64,000 nt of DNA from Moorena producens 3L. Lineage in GTDB: Bacteria > Cyanobacteriota > Cyanobacteriia > Cyanobacteriales > Coleofasciculaceae. The translations under genes and the position numbers were made by a program. Below are positions 16,703 through 25,616 of this stretch, piece by piece. Below the pieces are notes generated by a model. That model saw only the letters and a program-made list of their open reading frames with translations, did no database searches and was not told the origin of the DNA. Each line of letters starts with the position of its first letter. Position 1 is the first letter of the stretch. The stretch is from contig NZ_GL890930.1 in the NCBI RefSeq assembly GCF_000211815.1, positions 204,860 to 268,859 of the forward strand, given 5' to 3'.

Positions 16703-18655
16703 TTATGGCAAATAAGCTTTCAGAGCCTCTGCTGCCAACTCCGTCATACTTTTCCCTTGGTTAGCAGCAGCTTCCTTAAGACGAGCATGGACTTCTTCGG
16801 GAATGCTAATTCGACGGCGATTTTTAGCAGTAGAAGATTTCTTAGCTGAGGATTTCTTACTTGCTAGCTTGGCATCTGGATTAACTATACCGCTACCTAG
16901 CTCATAGTTAGCAGAAAATTCCCGAAGGGCATCAAAGCCAATGCGATCGCAAAAATCCCCAAAACTCTCTTCTGGTTTGCGCTCTTGCCGAAACTGCACA
17001 AAAATTGGTTCAAAGAAAGATTCCAGCTCACTTTCTGGCATTTTCTGGACATAGGCTCGTGATAACCGAGTTTGATCTGGTGAAGCTCCCAGCCACACTT
17101 GATAAGCCTTTGGTGCACTACCGACAAATCCCAACTCTGCGATATACGGTCTAGCACAGCCATTGGGACAACCGGTCATTCGGATCACAAAATATTCCTT
17201 CTCTAACCCCAATTTGTCCAGCAGTAACCGAATCCGCTCAACCATGCCAGGGAGCGCCCGTTCTGATTCGGTAATCGCTAAACCACAAGTAGGTAAAGCT
17301 GGACAAGCCATGGAGTAGCGCACTAACGGTTCAATTCCTTCTGGAGTAACTTGAATACCGTGCTGTTCGAGAATCTGATTCAGGGTTTGCTGGTGGGTGG
17401 GGTCAATCTCATAGAGAATTATATTGTGGTTAGCAGTCAGCCGCATCGGTAGGGCAAATTTCTCAGTAATTTCCCGCAGAGCTGTTTTGAGTCGGAAATC
17501 CCCTTCATCTTTGACCCGACCATTCTCAATCGATATCCCCAGGAATAGCTTTCCGTCTCCTTGTTCGTTCCAACCCAAATAATCTTCGTACTTAAATGGG
17601 GGTAAGGGCTTAAACGGTGCCAGGGTTTTACCGAAGTAGCTTTCTACTTTTTCCCGAAACCTCTCGACACCCCAATCATTGATTAGGTACTTCATTCTGG
17701 CATGACGGCGGTTTACGCGATCGCCATAATCCCGTTGAGTTGCCACAATTGCCTTAACCAAGTCGTAGATATCCTCTTTCTCCACATAGCAGATGTGGTC
17801 AGCTAGACGAGCAAAGGTTTCTTCCTTATTGTGGGTACGACCCATACCCCCACCAGCCAGAACATTAAATCCCTCCAGTTCTCCCTGGTCGTTGGTAATT
17901 ACCACCAACCCCACATCTTGGGTATAGATATCAATCGAGTTATCCCCGGGAACCGTTACGGAACACTTAAACTTCCGGGGCATATAGTGTTCCCCGTAGA
18001 TTGGTTCCTCTTTGTCCTGGAAAATAGTACCATTACCATTGCGCTGCCGTGCTGCTTTCACCTCCGGAGCTTCCTCAGCACTAATTACCTTTTCCCCATC
18101 CAGCCAAATCTCGTAATAGGCACCGGTTTGAGGGGTAAGTAAGTCAGCAATCCGATCAGCATACTCCCAAGCATACTGATACTCTGGTCGATTTTTATAT
18201 GGTGCTGGTGCAGCCATAACATTGCGGTTGAGGTCTCCACAAGCACCCAAGGTTGACCCCATATTGCGGACAATTGCCGCAATTGTCGCTTTCAAATTCT
18301 TTTTGAGAATGCCATGAATCTGAAAACCCTGACGGGTAGTTACTCGTAGGGTATGGTTACCATACTCTTCTGACAACTGCTCTAGAGTCAGATAAAGCTC
18401 TGGTGGAATAAATCCTCCAGGATTTCGAGTGCGCAGCATGAACTGATAGTCTTTTTCCTGACCCTTGACCCGGTTATCTCGGTTGTCTTGCTGGTAAGAC
18501 CCGTGAAACTTAAGAACTTGAATAGCGTCTTCTGTAAAATGAGTAGTATCCTGTAGCAATTCAGTTGCCACCGGCTCACGCAAGAAGTTACTGCGTTCTT
18601 TAATTCCTTCAATCTTAGAGGGTTTGCGGGCTTTAGGAGTCTGAGATACAACCAT
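16703..18655 (-). CDS. sir: ferredoxin-sulfite reductase with a ribbon-helix-helix-like tail
   Basis: A 650-residue assimilatory sulfite reductase, which reduces sulfite to sulfide with electrons from ferredoxin. The siroheme/4Fe-4S ligands are C451 and C457 (CPALPTC) and C496 and C500 (CPNGC). Two ferrodoxin-like halves and basic substrate residues (RTRNPGG, TTRQGFQIHG) are present. Residues about 590-650 are an addition: a lysine/serine-rich linker (KKSSAKKSSTAKNRRR), then RISIPEEVHARLKEAAANQG and a second helix, which read like a CopG-type ribbon-helix-helix. Plant plastid sulfite reductase also binds DNA, but by other means. The gene is single, with no cys neighbour. Confidence 0.93.
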   Translation of the reverse strand: MVVSQTPKARKPSKIEGIKERSNFLREPVATELLQDTTHFTEDAIQVLKFHGSYQQDNRDNRVKGQEKDYQFMLRTRNPGGFIPPELYLTLEQLSEEYGNHTLRVTTRQGFQIHGILKKNLKATIAAIVRNMGSTLGACGDLNRNVMAAPAPYKNRPEYQYAWEYADRIADLLTPQTGAYYEIWLDGEKVISAEEAPEVKAARQRNGNGTIFQDKEEPIYGEHYMPRKFKCSVTVPGDNSIDIYTQDVGLVVITNDQGELEGFNVLAGGGMGRTHNKEETFARLADHICYVEKEDIYDLVKAIVATQRDYGDRVNRRHARMKYLINDWGVERFREKVESYFGKTLAPFKPLPPFKYEDYLGWNEQGDGKLFLGISIENGRVKDEGDFRLKTALREITEKFALPMRLTANHNIILYEIDPTHQQTLNQILEQHGIQVTPEGIEPLVRYSMACPALPTCGLAITESERALPGMVERIRLLLDKLGLEKEYFVIRMTGCPNGCARPYIAELGFVGSAPKAYQVWLGASPDQTRLSRAYVQKMPESELESFFEPIFVQFRQERKPEESFGDFCDRIGFDALREFSANYELGSGIVNPDAKLASKKSSAKKSSTAKNRRRISIPEEVHARLKEAAANQGKSMTELAAEALKAYLP

Positions 18656-19022
18656 TGGTTCGACGGATCTAAAAAGATGAATAAGTATAATTCCCGATAA
18701 ATCGCTCGGGATTACGGTTAATGATTAGATCCTAATACTACCGTTGCCCATTGGATCGATAACTTTATAAATCCTAAAATTTATCTAAACCCACTCAGTG
18801 TGATTGAAGCAGATACCGGGAAAGAGGAAAGGGAAGAGTTGAAGGAAGGTTGAAGCGAGTAGATTCGCTCAAGCGAGTAGATGCACAAGAGGATTGTTGT
18901 CACCTCAGTTGAAGTATTTGACACTTTATACTTCATCCTTTATACTTCATCCTTCATCCTTCATCCTTCATCCTTCATCCTTCATCCTTCATCCTTTCCC
19001 TTTGACAATGGACATACTAAGT
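18656..19022. repeat. sir upstream region and CATCCTT heptamer array
   Basis: 18656-18800 is probably the sir promoter region; it has a CGATAAATCGCTCGGGA stretch but no site I can name. 18943-19005 is eight to nine copies of CATCCTT ending just before the stop of the next gene. Confidence 0.7.
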
Positions 19023-19571
19023 TTAGAAACGATAGCCTGCACCCAATTGAACACTGACAGACTCACCTGAACTATTTTCGTAAGCGTTAAGACCTACCTT
19101 AGTATTACCGTAAACCAAAACATCCTTAGCAATTTGGCTTTCAGCACCCAAGCCAAGCACCCAAGCATCTTGATTACCTATGGGTGTATTGTCTCCGTCA
19201 TCTTCCACAAAAGAGTAACCAACACTAGCAAAAACATTAGTATTTTTGGCTACGCCTAGGTCAAAAGAAACACTAGGAATAATCGCGGTATTATCATCAT
19301 TGAAAATAACATCACCACGTAGAGAAACGGGAAGCTTTGAAGTTGTCAGACGAGTTGTAATATTACCACCAATATTTTGGTCATTCCCTTGTCCATCACT
19401 AGTTACACCGGCGGCCAGACCAACGCCAATGTAGCTAGCATCTGTACCTTTGACGCTGAGATCATCTGCTCCTGGATTAGCTGAAGCCATACTATTTCCT
19501 AGTAAAACGGGAGCAATTGTTGTAGCGGCCAAAGTAGAAATGGTGAAAATAGATTTCAGTAAACCTTGCAT
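19023..19571 (-). CDS. outer-membrane beta-barrel protein
   Basis: A 182-residue exported protein. Residues 1-31 form a signal peptide ending MASANP. The mature part alternates hydrophobic and polar residues in about eight strands (SYIGVGLAAGV, NIGGNITTRL, VSLRGDVIFN, AIIPSVSFDLGV, NVFASVGYSFV, WVLGLGAESQ, VLVYGNTKVGLN, VSVQLGAGYRF) and ends in the C-terminal Phe typical of outer-membrane barrels. It is most likely a small eight-stranded OmpA/OmpX-like barrel of unknown role. In gene sense, GAGGAAATAAACA precedes the ATG. Confidence 0.8.
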   Translation of the reverse strand: MQGLLKSIFTISTLAATTIAPVLLGNSMASANPGADDLSVKGTDASYIGVGLAAGVTSDGQGNDQNIGGNITTRLTTSKLPVSLRGDVIFNDDNTAIIPSVSFDLGVAKNTNVFASVGYSFVEDDGDNTPIGNQDAWVLGLGAESQIAKDVLVYGNTKVGLNAYENSSGESVSVQLGAGYRF

Positions 19572-19840
19572 TGTTTATTTCCTCAAATTCGTTAATTTTT
19601 TGTTCCTTTCTCTACAAGTCGTTGGGAATAAACAAAAGGTTCCTCAGGTTCTAAAAAAAAATCTAAATACTTGAAAGCCTTGAGATGACTTGAATCTGGC
19701 TAATCCGGATATAACTATAAAAAATTTGGCTTAGTTTTAGACGGCTTAATTAGTTGATACTCTTTAAAAGAGAGTCGGTTGTATCAATTAATTGAATGTC
19801 TGTGTTTTCTTAGTGGACTGTTTAGCAGGTGTCACAGATT

Positions 19841-20072
19841 GTAAGCATTTAGCTATCAGCTATCAGTTATCAGCGATCAGCGATCAGCCCTCAGGGATCA
19901 GCCCTCAGGGATCAGGGATCAGGGATCAGCGATCAGGGATCAGCGATCAGCGATCAGCCCTCAGGGATCAGGGATCAGCGATCAGCCATTCCCATAGCGT
20001 GGCCATTCCCGTAGCGTGGCCAAAGGCCAAGGCTGACTGCTGACTGCTGATTGCTGATTGCTGAATGCTTAC
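19841..20072. repeat. capped heptamer element next to the recJ stop
   Basis: GTAAGCATTTAGC at the left, arrays of AGCTATC and of GATCAGC/GATCAGG, a CATAGCGTGGCC palindromic linker near 19990-20030, then GACTGCT/GATTGCT units and GCTGAATGCTTAC ending at 20072. The recJ stop codon (20075-20077) is 3 bp away. 19572-19840 upstream of the barrel gene has AT-rich DNA with no recognised feature. Confidence 0.8.
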
Positions 20073-20074
20073 GT

Positions 20075-22912
20075 CTAATCTTGTTTGATACCAACCATGC
20101 TATATCCGGCAATGGTAGACAGAGGCACCTGGTAAAAATATTGACGTCGGAACTGTTCTTCCTCAATGGCAGCAAAAAATATTGCGTTCGCGCAGCGTGC
20201 GCGTAGCGCAATCGCATCATTCCCAGCAACATTCGTCCGCTCGCGTAGCGTGGCCAACGGCCAATCGGAAGACCACTCTTTTGGATGGCAGCTTATTTGT
20301 ACCCCCGAGTCCTGGTAAGAAACCTCAAAACCAATCACTGATAGAGCATTCAGTCCTAACTCAACAGTGCGATCGCTTAAATCCAACTTCTCCTGCAATT
20401 GCACCAAAGTAGCCCATTGACCGGTGCGACTTAGGAACTTAGCAATTCCTAGCAACTTTTTCCAGGTGTCTTGGGCAGATAGTTGTTGAGGCCGTGGATA
20501 TGCGATCGCTAATTGTCGTTCTGCCTGTATCGCTCTCCTACACCATACTTGTAACTCATCCCAACTCGTCGGACACTCATAAACCATTAGAGGACTTAAA
20601 CCTTGCCGGTTAGGAGGTTGAAGGTTAGGAGGTTGAAGGTTAGGAGGTTGAAGGTTATCAGGTTGAAAGTTATCAGGTTGAAGGTTAGGAGGTTGAAGGT
20701 TAGGAGGTTGAAAGTTATCAGGTTGAAGGTTAGGAGGTTGAAGGTTAGGAGGTTGAAGGTTAGGAGGTTGAAAGTTATCAGGTTGAAGGTTAGTAGGTTG
20801 AAGGTTAGGAGGTTGAAGGTTAGTAGGTTGAAGGTTAGGAGGTTGAAGGTTAGTAGGTTGTTCGCGAACAACCTTCAACCTGCCAACATGTAACTCTTGA
20901 GAACATTCAACCTTCAACTTGCCAACATGTAACTCTTGAGAGCCAACACCCTTCAACCGGCCAACCTCTAACTCTTGTCCCCGCCAATCTAAAATCCAAT
21001 CCAGCTGATTAGAGACCTGGAAACAAGATTGGAAAAAATCATTTTCTTGGCAAGGTTGCACAGCAACGAGGCGCACTTCTGGACGTTTTTCATAATTATT
21101 ATAGTCTAATTCCACAACAGCATTACATCTAACTTTAGGGACTTCATCCTGATAATGTCCCCACCAAATTCCAGGAAAACCCATACTCGTAGAGTCATCC
21201 CAAATTTCAAATTTAGTTTTGATATACTGTACTTTTCGCCCTCTCAAATCCTTAGAGTTACGATTCAAAACCTGTTCAAACCAACAGTTTTTAATCAGCA
21301 ATTTTGGCACAGGATTACCCATCCCACAAGGTTCCAGATGTTTCAATTCATCAAATAGTGCTTTCCCCAACTCAGCAACCTTAACCACCAAATCCGCTTC
21401 CATGGCTGGCATCATCAAAGCACCCGTCGTCCCTAGTTTTTGTGCCAACTGCTGGTTAATCGCTTCCCTAAATAAAGGAATATTATCCACTGGCAAACTC
21501 AACCCAGCCGCAAAAGGATGACCTCCGAAGCGATGCAACAAATGAGCTTGGGAATTGACTAATTCATAAAGATCAATATTATTAACAGAACGAGCCGAAC
21601 CCCGTGCTATACTATAGGAGTGTTTATCCTCTAAACCTGCTTCTACCAGTTTGCTTTCTCTATCGCTACTTTCAGTACTTAATAAAACTGTACTTAACAA
21701 AATCGTCGGGCGTCCATATTCCTGAGCAATTTGACCTGCCACTAAGCCTAAAACACCAACTGGCCATTGGGGATCTTCTAGGACAATCACATTAGTAGTA
21801 GACAGATCAAGTTGGGCAAGTTTATCCTTAACTTGCTTAGTAATATCTTTTTGTAAAGACATACGGCGGGTATTAGCTAGTTCCGTCTCTAAAGCCAGTT
21901 GCTCACAACGTTTCTCATCCTTACTAGTCAGTAACTCAACACAAAATGAAGCATCCCCTTGAATCCGACTTACAGCATTAATTCTCGGGCCAAGTCCAAA
22001 AGAAATATCCGTCGGGCGATCGCCACTGCGTTTACACAACTGTAACAATCGCGCTATACCAGGACGAGAGCGAGTTTTCAGTTGCTGCTTCAGTTGTTCA
22101 ATTCCCCGTTGTGCCAGGTAACGACAATCTCCAGATAATTCCACTAAATCCGCAATTAGACCAATTGCCACCAAATCCAGCAACCCCTCTAACCGTTGTT
22201 GGGGAATATTAGGTAAAACCTGATACATCGCTTCCACTAACTTATACGCCACCGCCACCCCAGACAAATGAAATAAAGGGTGAGTTTCAGCAAAATAGCG
22301 AGAATTGATCATAGAAACTACTGGCGGACGGTCATCTGGTAGAGTATGGTGGTCAGTGATAATCACATCCATTCCCAACTGGTGAGCATAATCAATTTCC
22401 CTCAGATTCGTGCTGCCAGTATCGCAGGTAACGATAAGTTTCACCCCAGAAGCGTTCAGTTGGTCAATTCCTGGACAATTCAAACCATGGGATTCCGTCA
22501 GGCGATTGGGAATGTAGTAACTTAGCTGTTGGTGCTGCCAGAAAAATTGTCCCAGTCCTTCCCATAGGACACTAGTAGCCGTGATTCCATCAGCATCAAA
22601 GTCCCCCCATATGGCAACCTTTGCCCCAGCCTCACGGGCTTGGAGTAGGCGTTTTACTGCCCATTTCATTTCCTGTCCAAAATCAAAAGGGCTGGTAGGT
22701 TGATACAAATCTGGGTTGAGGAAACCAGCTAGTTGTCTCTCCTCTCGTATTCCCCGTTGCCACAGCAGTTGAGCAGCATAATCTCCCGAATAGCCCTTAG
22801 TATGGGATTTGACAGCTTCGATGAACCACTGAGGAATTTCCGGTGGCGCTAGGACTTGCCATTGGGATTGGGACATGGATTGGGACATGGATTCTGACAT
22901 GGATTCGGACAT
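20075..22912 (-). CDS. recJ: single-stranded-DNA exonuclease RecJ, invaded by repeats
   Basis: A 945-residue RecJ, a 5'-3' ssDNA exonuclease for recombination and mismatch repair. The DHH motifs are clear: DFDADGITAT, TDHH, and the DHHA1 block FGGHPFAAGLSLP. Ordinary cyanobacterial RecJ is, as I recall, nearer 750-800 residues. Extra length comes from residues about 643-770, which are repeat-coded (20603-20985) and contain 16-17 pentapeptides such as NLQPP, NLQPT and NFQPD, and from CTACGCG-type palindromes near 20184-20266 that code ATLRERTNVAGNDAIALRARCANA. The N-terminus (MSESMSESMSQSMSQSQ) is also a small repeat, so the true start may be at a later Met. The catalytic core is intact. Confidence 0.93.
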   Translation of the reverse strand: MSESMSESMSQSMSQSQWQVLAPPEIPQWFIEAVKSHTKGYSGDYAAQLLWQRGIREERQLAGFLNPDLYQPTSPFDFGQEMKWAVKRLLQAREAGAKVAIWGDFDADGITATSVLWEGLGQFFWQHQQLSYYIPNRLTESHGLNCPGIDQLNASGVKLIVTCDTGSTNLREIDYAHQLGMDVIITDHHTLPDDRPPVVSMINSRYFAETHPLFHLSGVAVAYKLVEAMYQVLPNIPQQRLEGLLDLVAIGLIADLVELSGDCRYLAQRGIEQLKQQLKTRSRPGIARLLQLCKRSGDRPTDISFGLGPRINAVSRIQGDASFCVELLTSKDEKRCEQLALETELANTRRMSLQKDITKQVKDKLAQLDLSTTNVIVLEDPQWPVGVLGLVAGQIAQEYGRPTILLSTVLLSTESSDRESKLVEAGLEDKHSYSIARGSARSVNNIDLYELVNSQAHLLHRFGGHPFAAGLSLPVDNIPLFREAINQQLAQKLGTTGALMMPAMEADLVVKVAELGKALFDELKHLEPCGMGNPVPKLLIKNCWFEQVLNRNSKDLRGRKVQYIKTKFEIWDDSTSMGFPGIWWGHYQDEVPKVRCNAVVELDYNNYEKRPEVRLVAVQPCQENDFFQSCFQVSNQLDWILDWRGQELEVGRLKGVGSQELHVGKLKVECSQELHVGRLKVVREQPTNLQPPNLQPTNLQPPNLQPTNLQPDNFQPPNLQPPNLQPPNLQPDNFQPPNLQPPNLQPDNFQPDNLQPPNLQPPNLQPPNRQGLSPLMVYECPTSWDELQVWCRRAIQAERQLAIAYPRPQQLSAQDTWKKLLGIAKFLSRTGQWATLVQLQEKLDLSDRTVELGLNALSVIGFEVSYQDSGVQISCHPKEWSSDWPLATLRERTNVAGNDAIALRARCANAIFFAAIEEEQFRRQYFYQVPLSTIAGYSMVGIKQD
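20603..20985. repeat. 15-bp minisatellite inside recJ
   Basis: The unit GGTTAGGAGGTTGAA (variants GTTATCAGG, GTTAGTAGG) runs from about 20604 to 20870. Being 15 bp it stays in frame and codes a pentapeptide. From 20870 to 20985 a longer unit containing AACCTGCCAACATG and TAACTCTTGAGA is repeated about two and a half times. Matching words are intergenic at 8663-8715 and at 63945-64000. Confidence 0.9.
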
Positions 22913-23665
22913 GAAGCTGATTTGCGATCGCTTATAGTTAGTCGAGTTAGTACAAGAATACTAACTTAATCAGAGCGACCCATAACCAACTTGATCTAGA
23001 ACTCAGGAATCAGAATAAATTATTTCCCAGTTAATTAGTCATTAATCAGAGTTTGATCAGCAATTGCGGTTAATTCTGGATTATCACCATAAATTCTGGA
23101 GTCTTCTGATCACTTGCTGTAATTGAGTCTCCTGTCTCCTGTTTCCTCAAAAAAACAGCCAACTTCTGACATCGAACTGAGGTAGTAGAAGAATGGTGAA
23201 GAAGATATAAAAAAACCTGGGAGAAGAAAAATCTTCTGCCCAAGCAACACATAAAGGAAGAAAAATCATGGGGTAAGAAGAACTTTCTACCCAAACAAAA
23301 ATCCCCCATCGTCTGTCCAGGACGATGGTCAATGAAGTGTAGTATACCACAAAAATGATTTTTTGACACCTCAAAAGTCTTTTTTGTCGGTTTTGTCTGT
23401 CCCAACAGCAAGCTATTGCGAATCCTCAACAGAGCCGAGTAACCCATCGGTCTCACCAGCACAATAGTTTCTCCACCCCAAGAGCAAGCTATTGCGAATC
23501 CTCAACAGAGCCGAGTAACCCATCAGTCTCACCAACACAATAGTTTCTCCACACGATGACAGTTCTTTCCATTACCAAAAATACCTATATGTCTTGATGC
23601 AGTGGCTACTTTCTTGCCTCTTGCCTTTCCCAAGCGCGACTATGTTTACATCTCTTATAAAAATC
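22913..23665. repeat. gene-free stretch with a 70-bp tandem duplication
   Basis: A 70-bp block starting AGCAAGCTATTGCGAATCC is present at 23407-23476 and again at 23483-23552, differing at two bases, with 6 bp between. Further left, GAAGAAAAATC and CTACCCAAAC words are also repeated (23220-23310). Frames over this stretch (for example 23070-23462) lack any protein motif. I see no gene. Confidence 0.7.
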
Positions 23666-24274
23666 CTATAGATACTCCTTAAAAGGATGTGCCAATATGC
23701 CCAGTATCAGATCAATTTCCTTAATATAATAGTCATCCAAATCAATAAACACCAATTGATTCACCAACTTGAGAAACTTCCAATTCGTCCCAGTAGTCAC
23801 AGCTCCATAGATAGCATCAATATCCTGATCCTGTTGTTGATTAAATCTCTGAGCCGCTACCATTTCCGCAATGCACTGTCCTAATCCCCCCTTAATATTT
23901 TCATTTTTTGCCTCTACTAGAGTGACAACTGGTGTCCGAATTTCATACATTTCCTTAGAAGCAGTAAGAAGATAATCACAGTATCCATTTAATCCACTTC
24001 CTTTATCGACATTAAACTCAGTGCCAGAAAAAAAACCGATTTTGAAATCAAGCAGACGGCGCACTTCCAGTAAAACCGGAGCAATAACTAACTCAGAACG
24101 AGCTTTTTCGGTATTTATAGCATTCGTGATCGGCAAATTTTCTTTAAGCGTCGTTTTCAAGTGATCACTGGGCTCGATAGGAGCAATATCATTAAATATA
24201 GTATTCCCCTCATCAACAATGAGATTAAACGTCGTTTCGACTTTGTAGATGGTTGTAAAATCACTATATGCCAT
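23666..24274 (-). CDS. PD-(D/E)XK nuclease-like protein of unknown function
   Basis: A 202-residue soluble protein. The core reads GLNGYCDYLLT (about 94-104), then TPVVTLVEAKNENIKGGLGQCIAEM (about 113-140), then IYGAVTTGTNWKFLKL. An Asp, then E-x-K on a beta strand, then a Gln-containing helix is the order of a PD-(D/E)XK nuclease fold, as in type I restriction enzyme N-terminal domains. No methylase or specificity gene is adjacent, so it is not an ordinary restriction system. It may be a solitary nuclease or an inactive fold relative. ATG at 24274; no clear ribosome site. Confidence 0.55.
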   Translation of the reverse strand: MAYSDFTTIYKVETTFNLIVDEGNTIFNDIAPIEPSDHLKTTLKENLPITNAINTEKARSELVIAPVLLEVRRLLDFKIGFFSGTEFNVDKGSGLNGYCDYLLTASKEMYEIRTPVVTLVEAKNENIKGGLGQCIAEMVAAQRFNQQQDQDIDAIYGAVTTGTNWKFLKLVNQLVFIDLDDYYIKEIDLILGILAHPFKEYL

Positions 24275-24518
24275 GATCTTTATTTATCATGTCTCCTATA
24301 GCCATTCTAAATCAAGGAAATATAAATTCATCCTTCATCCTTCATAAAAAATCGGTCAAGTCTTGGTTAACCCCAATCATTGACCGAATAAATTAACAAA
24401 AATTCCACCAGTACAGCTTAGCTGTATCTACATCCACCAGTGGTGGACACAGAAATATTACACTTTACTGATTATCCCCCATTCTAGCCAAGGATTCAAT
24501 CCCTGGCAAATTGCTATC

Positions 24519-24725
24519 TTAATCGAGTAGCAGATATCGAATCAACATACTGATCACCTCACCACAATTTCCAGTAGGTTGGGGTGTACTCCATTCATTC
24601 AGCGACCCGTAACCCAGGGAATAAAGTGTGTAAATTATCACCGGAACTGCGCTCGCAGAACCAATCAGTATATATTTGATTTGCTGCCGTACTGTACCTG
24701 TATTGCTAGGAATTTTATCAAGCAT
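24519..24725 (-). CDS. small conserved protein, paralogue of the gene at 248-448
   Basis: A 68-residue protein. After a variable N-terminus (MLDKIPSNTGTVRQQIKYIL) it shares LYSLGYGS-x-x-EW, a proline-rich stretch, GEV and a final R/K-Y-x-L-L with the protein at 248-448. A short hydrophobic run (SAVPVIIYTLYSL) precedes the block in both. Function unknown. It is divergent from the truncated Uma2 fragment at 24747. Confidence 0.65.
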   Translation of the reverse strand: MLDKIPSNTGTVRQQIKYILIGSASAVPVIIYTLYSLGYGSLNEWSTPQPTGNCGEVISMLIRYLLLD

Positions 24726-24746
24726 AATCTTGTTAAGATTTTCGTC

Positions 24747-25053
24747 AATCTGGATCAGTCAAGAACGTTGGCAAACATTAACAGATGAACAGCTAGTAAC
24801 TTTTCCCAATATTTGTCCTGATTTTGTAGTGGAGTTACGATCTAGTTCAGATACTCTTAAATCTTGGCAAGATAAGATGGTTGAGTATATCGAAAATGGT
24901 GCTAATTTAGGCTGGTTAATCAATCCCCAACAACGCCAAGTTGAAGTTTATCGACGGGGTTTAACAGTAGAAATATTAGATAATCCTGTTGAGTTGTCTG
25001 GTCAGGAGGTTTTACCAGGTTTTTTCTTGGATTTGCATCGGATTTGGGATTGA
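24747..25053 (+). pseudogene. 5'-truncated Uma2-family (DUF820) gene
   Basis: The frame from about 24747 reads ISQERWQTLTDEQLVTFPNICPDFVVELRSSSDTL and continues through YIENGANLGWLINPQQRQVEVYR to the end. That is the C-terminal two thirds of a Uma2-type PD-(D/E)XK protein (PDFVVEL...K...G...GWLI). The N-terminal third is missing; sequence upstream belongs to the antisense gene at 24519-24725. No start codon with a ribosome site fits, so I call it a remnant. Confidence 0.7.
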
Positions 25054-25115
25054 CCAATACCTAAAAGGCTAATGGAAAAGCCGATGCAAGGATTAATTAC
25101 ACAAGCCCCTGAAAA

Positions 25116-25300
25116 TTATCCCCATCTCCCCATCTCCCCACACCTCCCACACCTCCCCATCTCCCCACACCTCCCACACCTCCCCATTTTCCCACATTTT
25201 CCACATTTTCCACAGTTTCCACATTTTTCACACCTCCCCATTTTACCACACTTTCCACACTTTCCACGTTTTATACACTTTCCACACTTTACCCATCTAA
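25116..25300. repeat. C-rich low-complexity tandem repeats
   Basis: CCCCATCTCCCCACACCTCC units pass into TTTTCCACA units. Frames on both strands give proline/histidine- or cysteine/glycine-rich peptides that are repeat translation only. Confidence 0.85.
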
Positions 25301-25319
25301 CCGATACTGCCATCGCTTA

Positions 25320-25472
25320 GAGGATATCTCCCAAGTTTTTTGATACTGAATTTTGCCCCCCTAGCCCCCCAATTCTGGGGGGAACAAGAATCAATTTGCT
25401 GGTAGAAGTCCCCCAAAATTGGGGGACCAACGGGGGCTTGGATGTAGCAAATGAGACTTCTCAGACAACCTC
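25320..25472. mobile_element. 153-bp MITE-like element, copy 2 (TTA target duplication)
   Basis: GAGGATATCTCCCAAGT at the left and ACTTCTCAGACAACCTC at the right; TTA flanks both sides (25317-25319 and 25473-25475). It matches copy 1 at 12757-12908 over its whole length, including the CCCCCCTAGCCCCCC / GGGGGACCAACGGGGG arms. Confidence 0.75.
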
Positions 25473-25616
25473 TTAGATCCGTTAACTATTTTTTGCCCTC
25501 GAAGCTATTTTCCTAGCACCGTGCTATTGACTTTATTCAGTTAATATGCGTGCCAGATGACTTGTGCAGTTTCTTCGATAGGCTAAAGGGAACCATAAAT
25601 CTGTGAGGACTGGGGT

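Noticed and set aside
20596..20893. Frames coding (RRLKV)n on the plus strand and (TFNLL)n on the minus strand across the recJ repeat
   Set aside because: They are translations of the 15-bp minisatellite in other frames; the recJ frame explains the region.
23070..23462. 130-codon minus-strand frame in the recJ upstream region
   Set aside because: No motif, poor codon pattern, and it overlaps the 70-bp tandem duplication.
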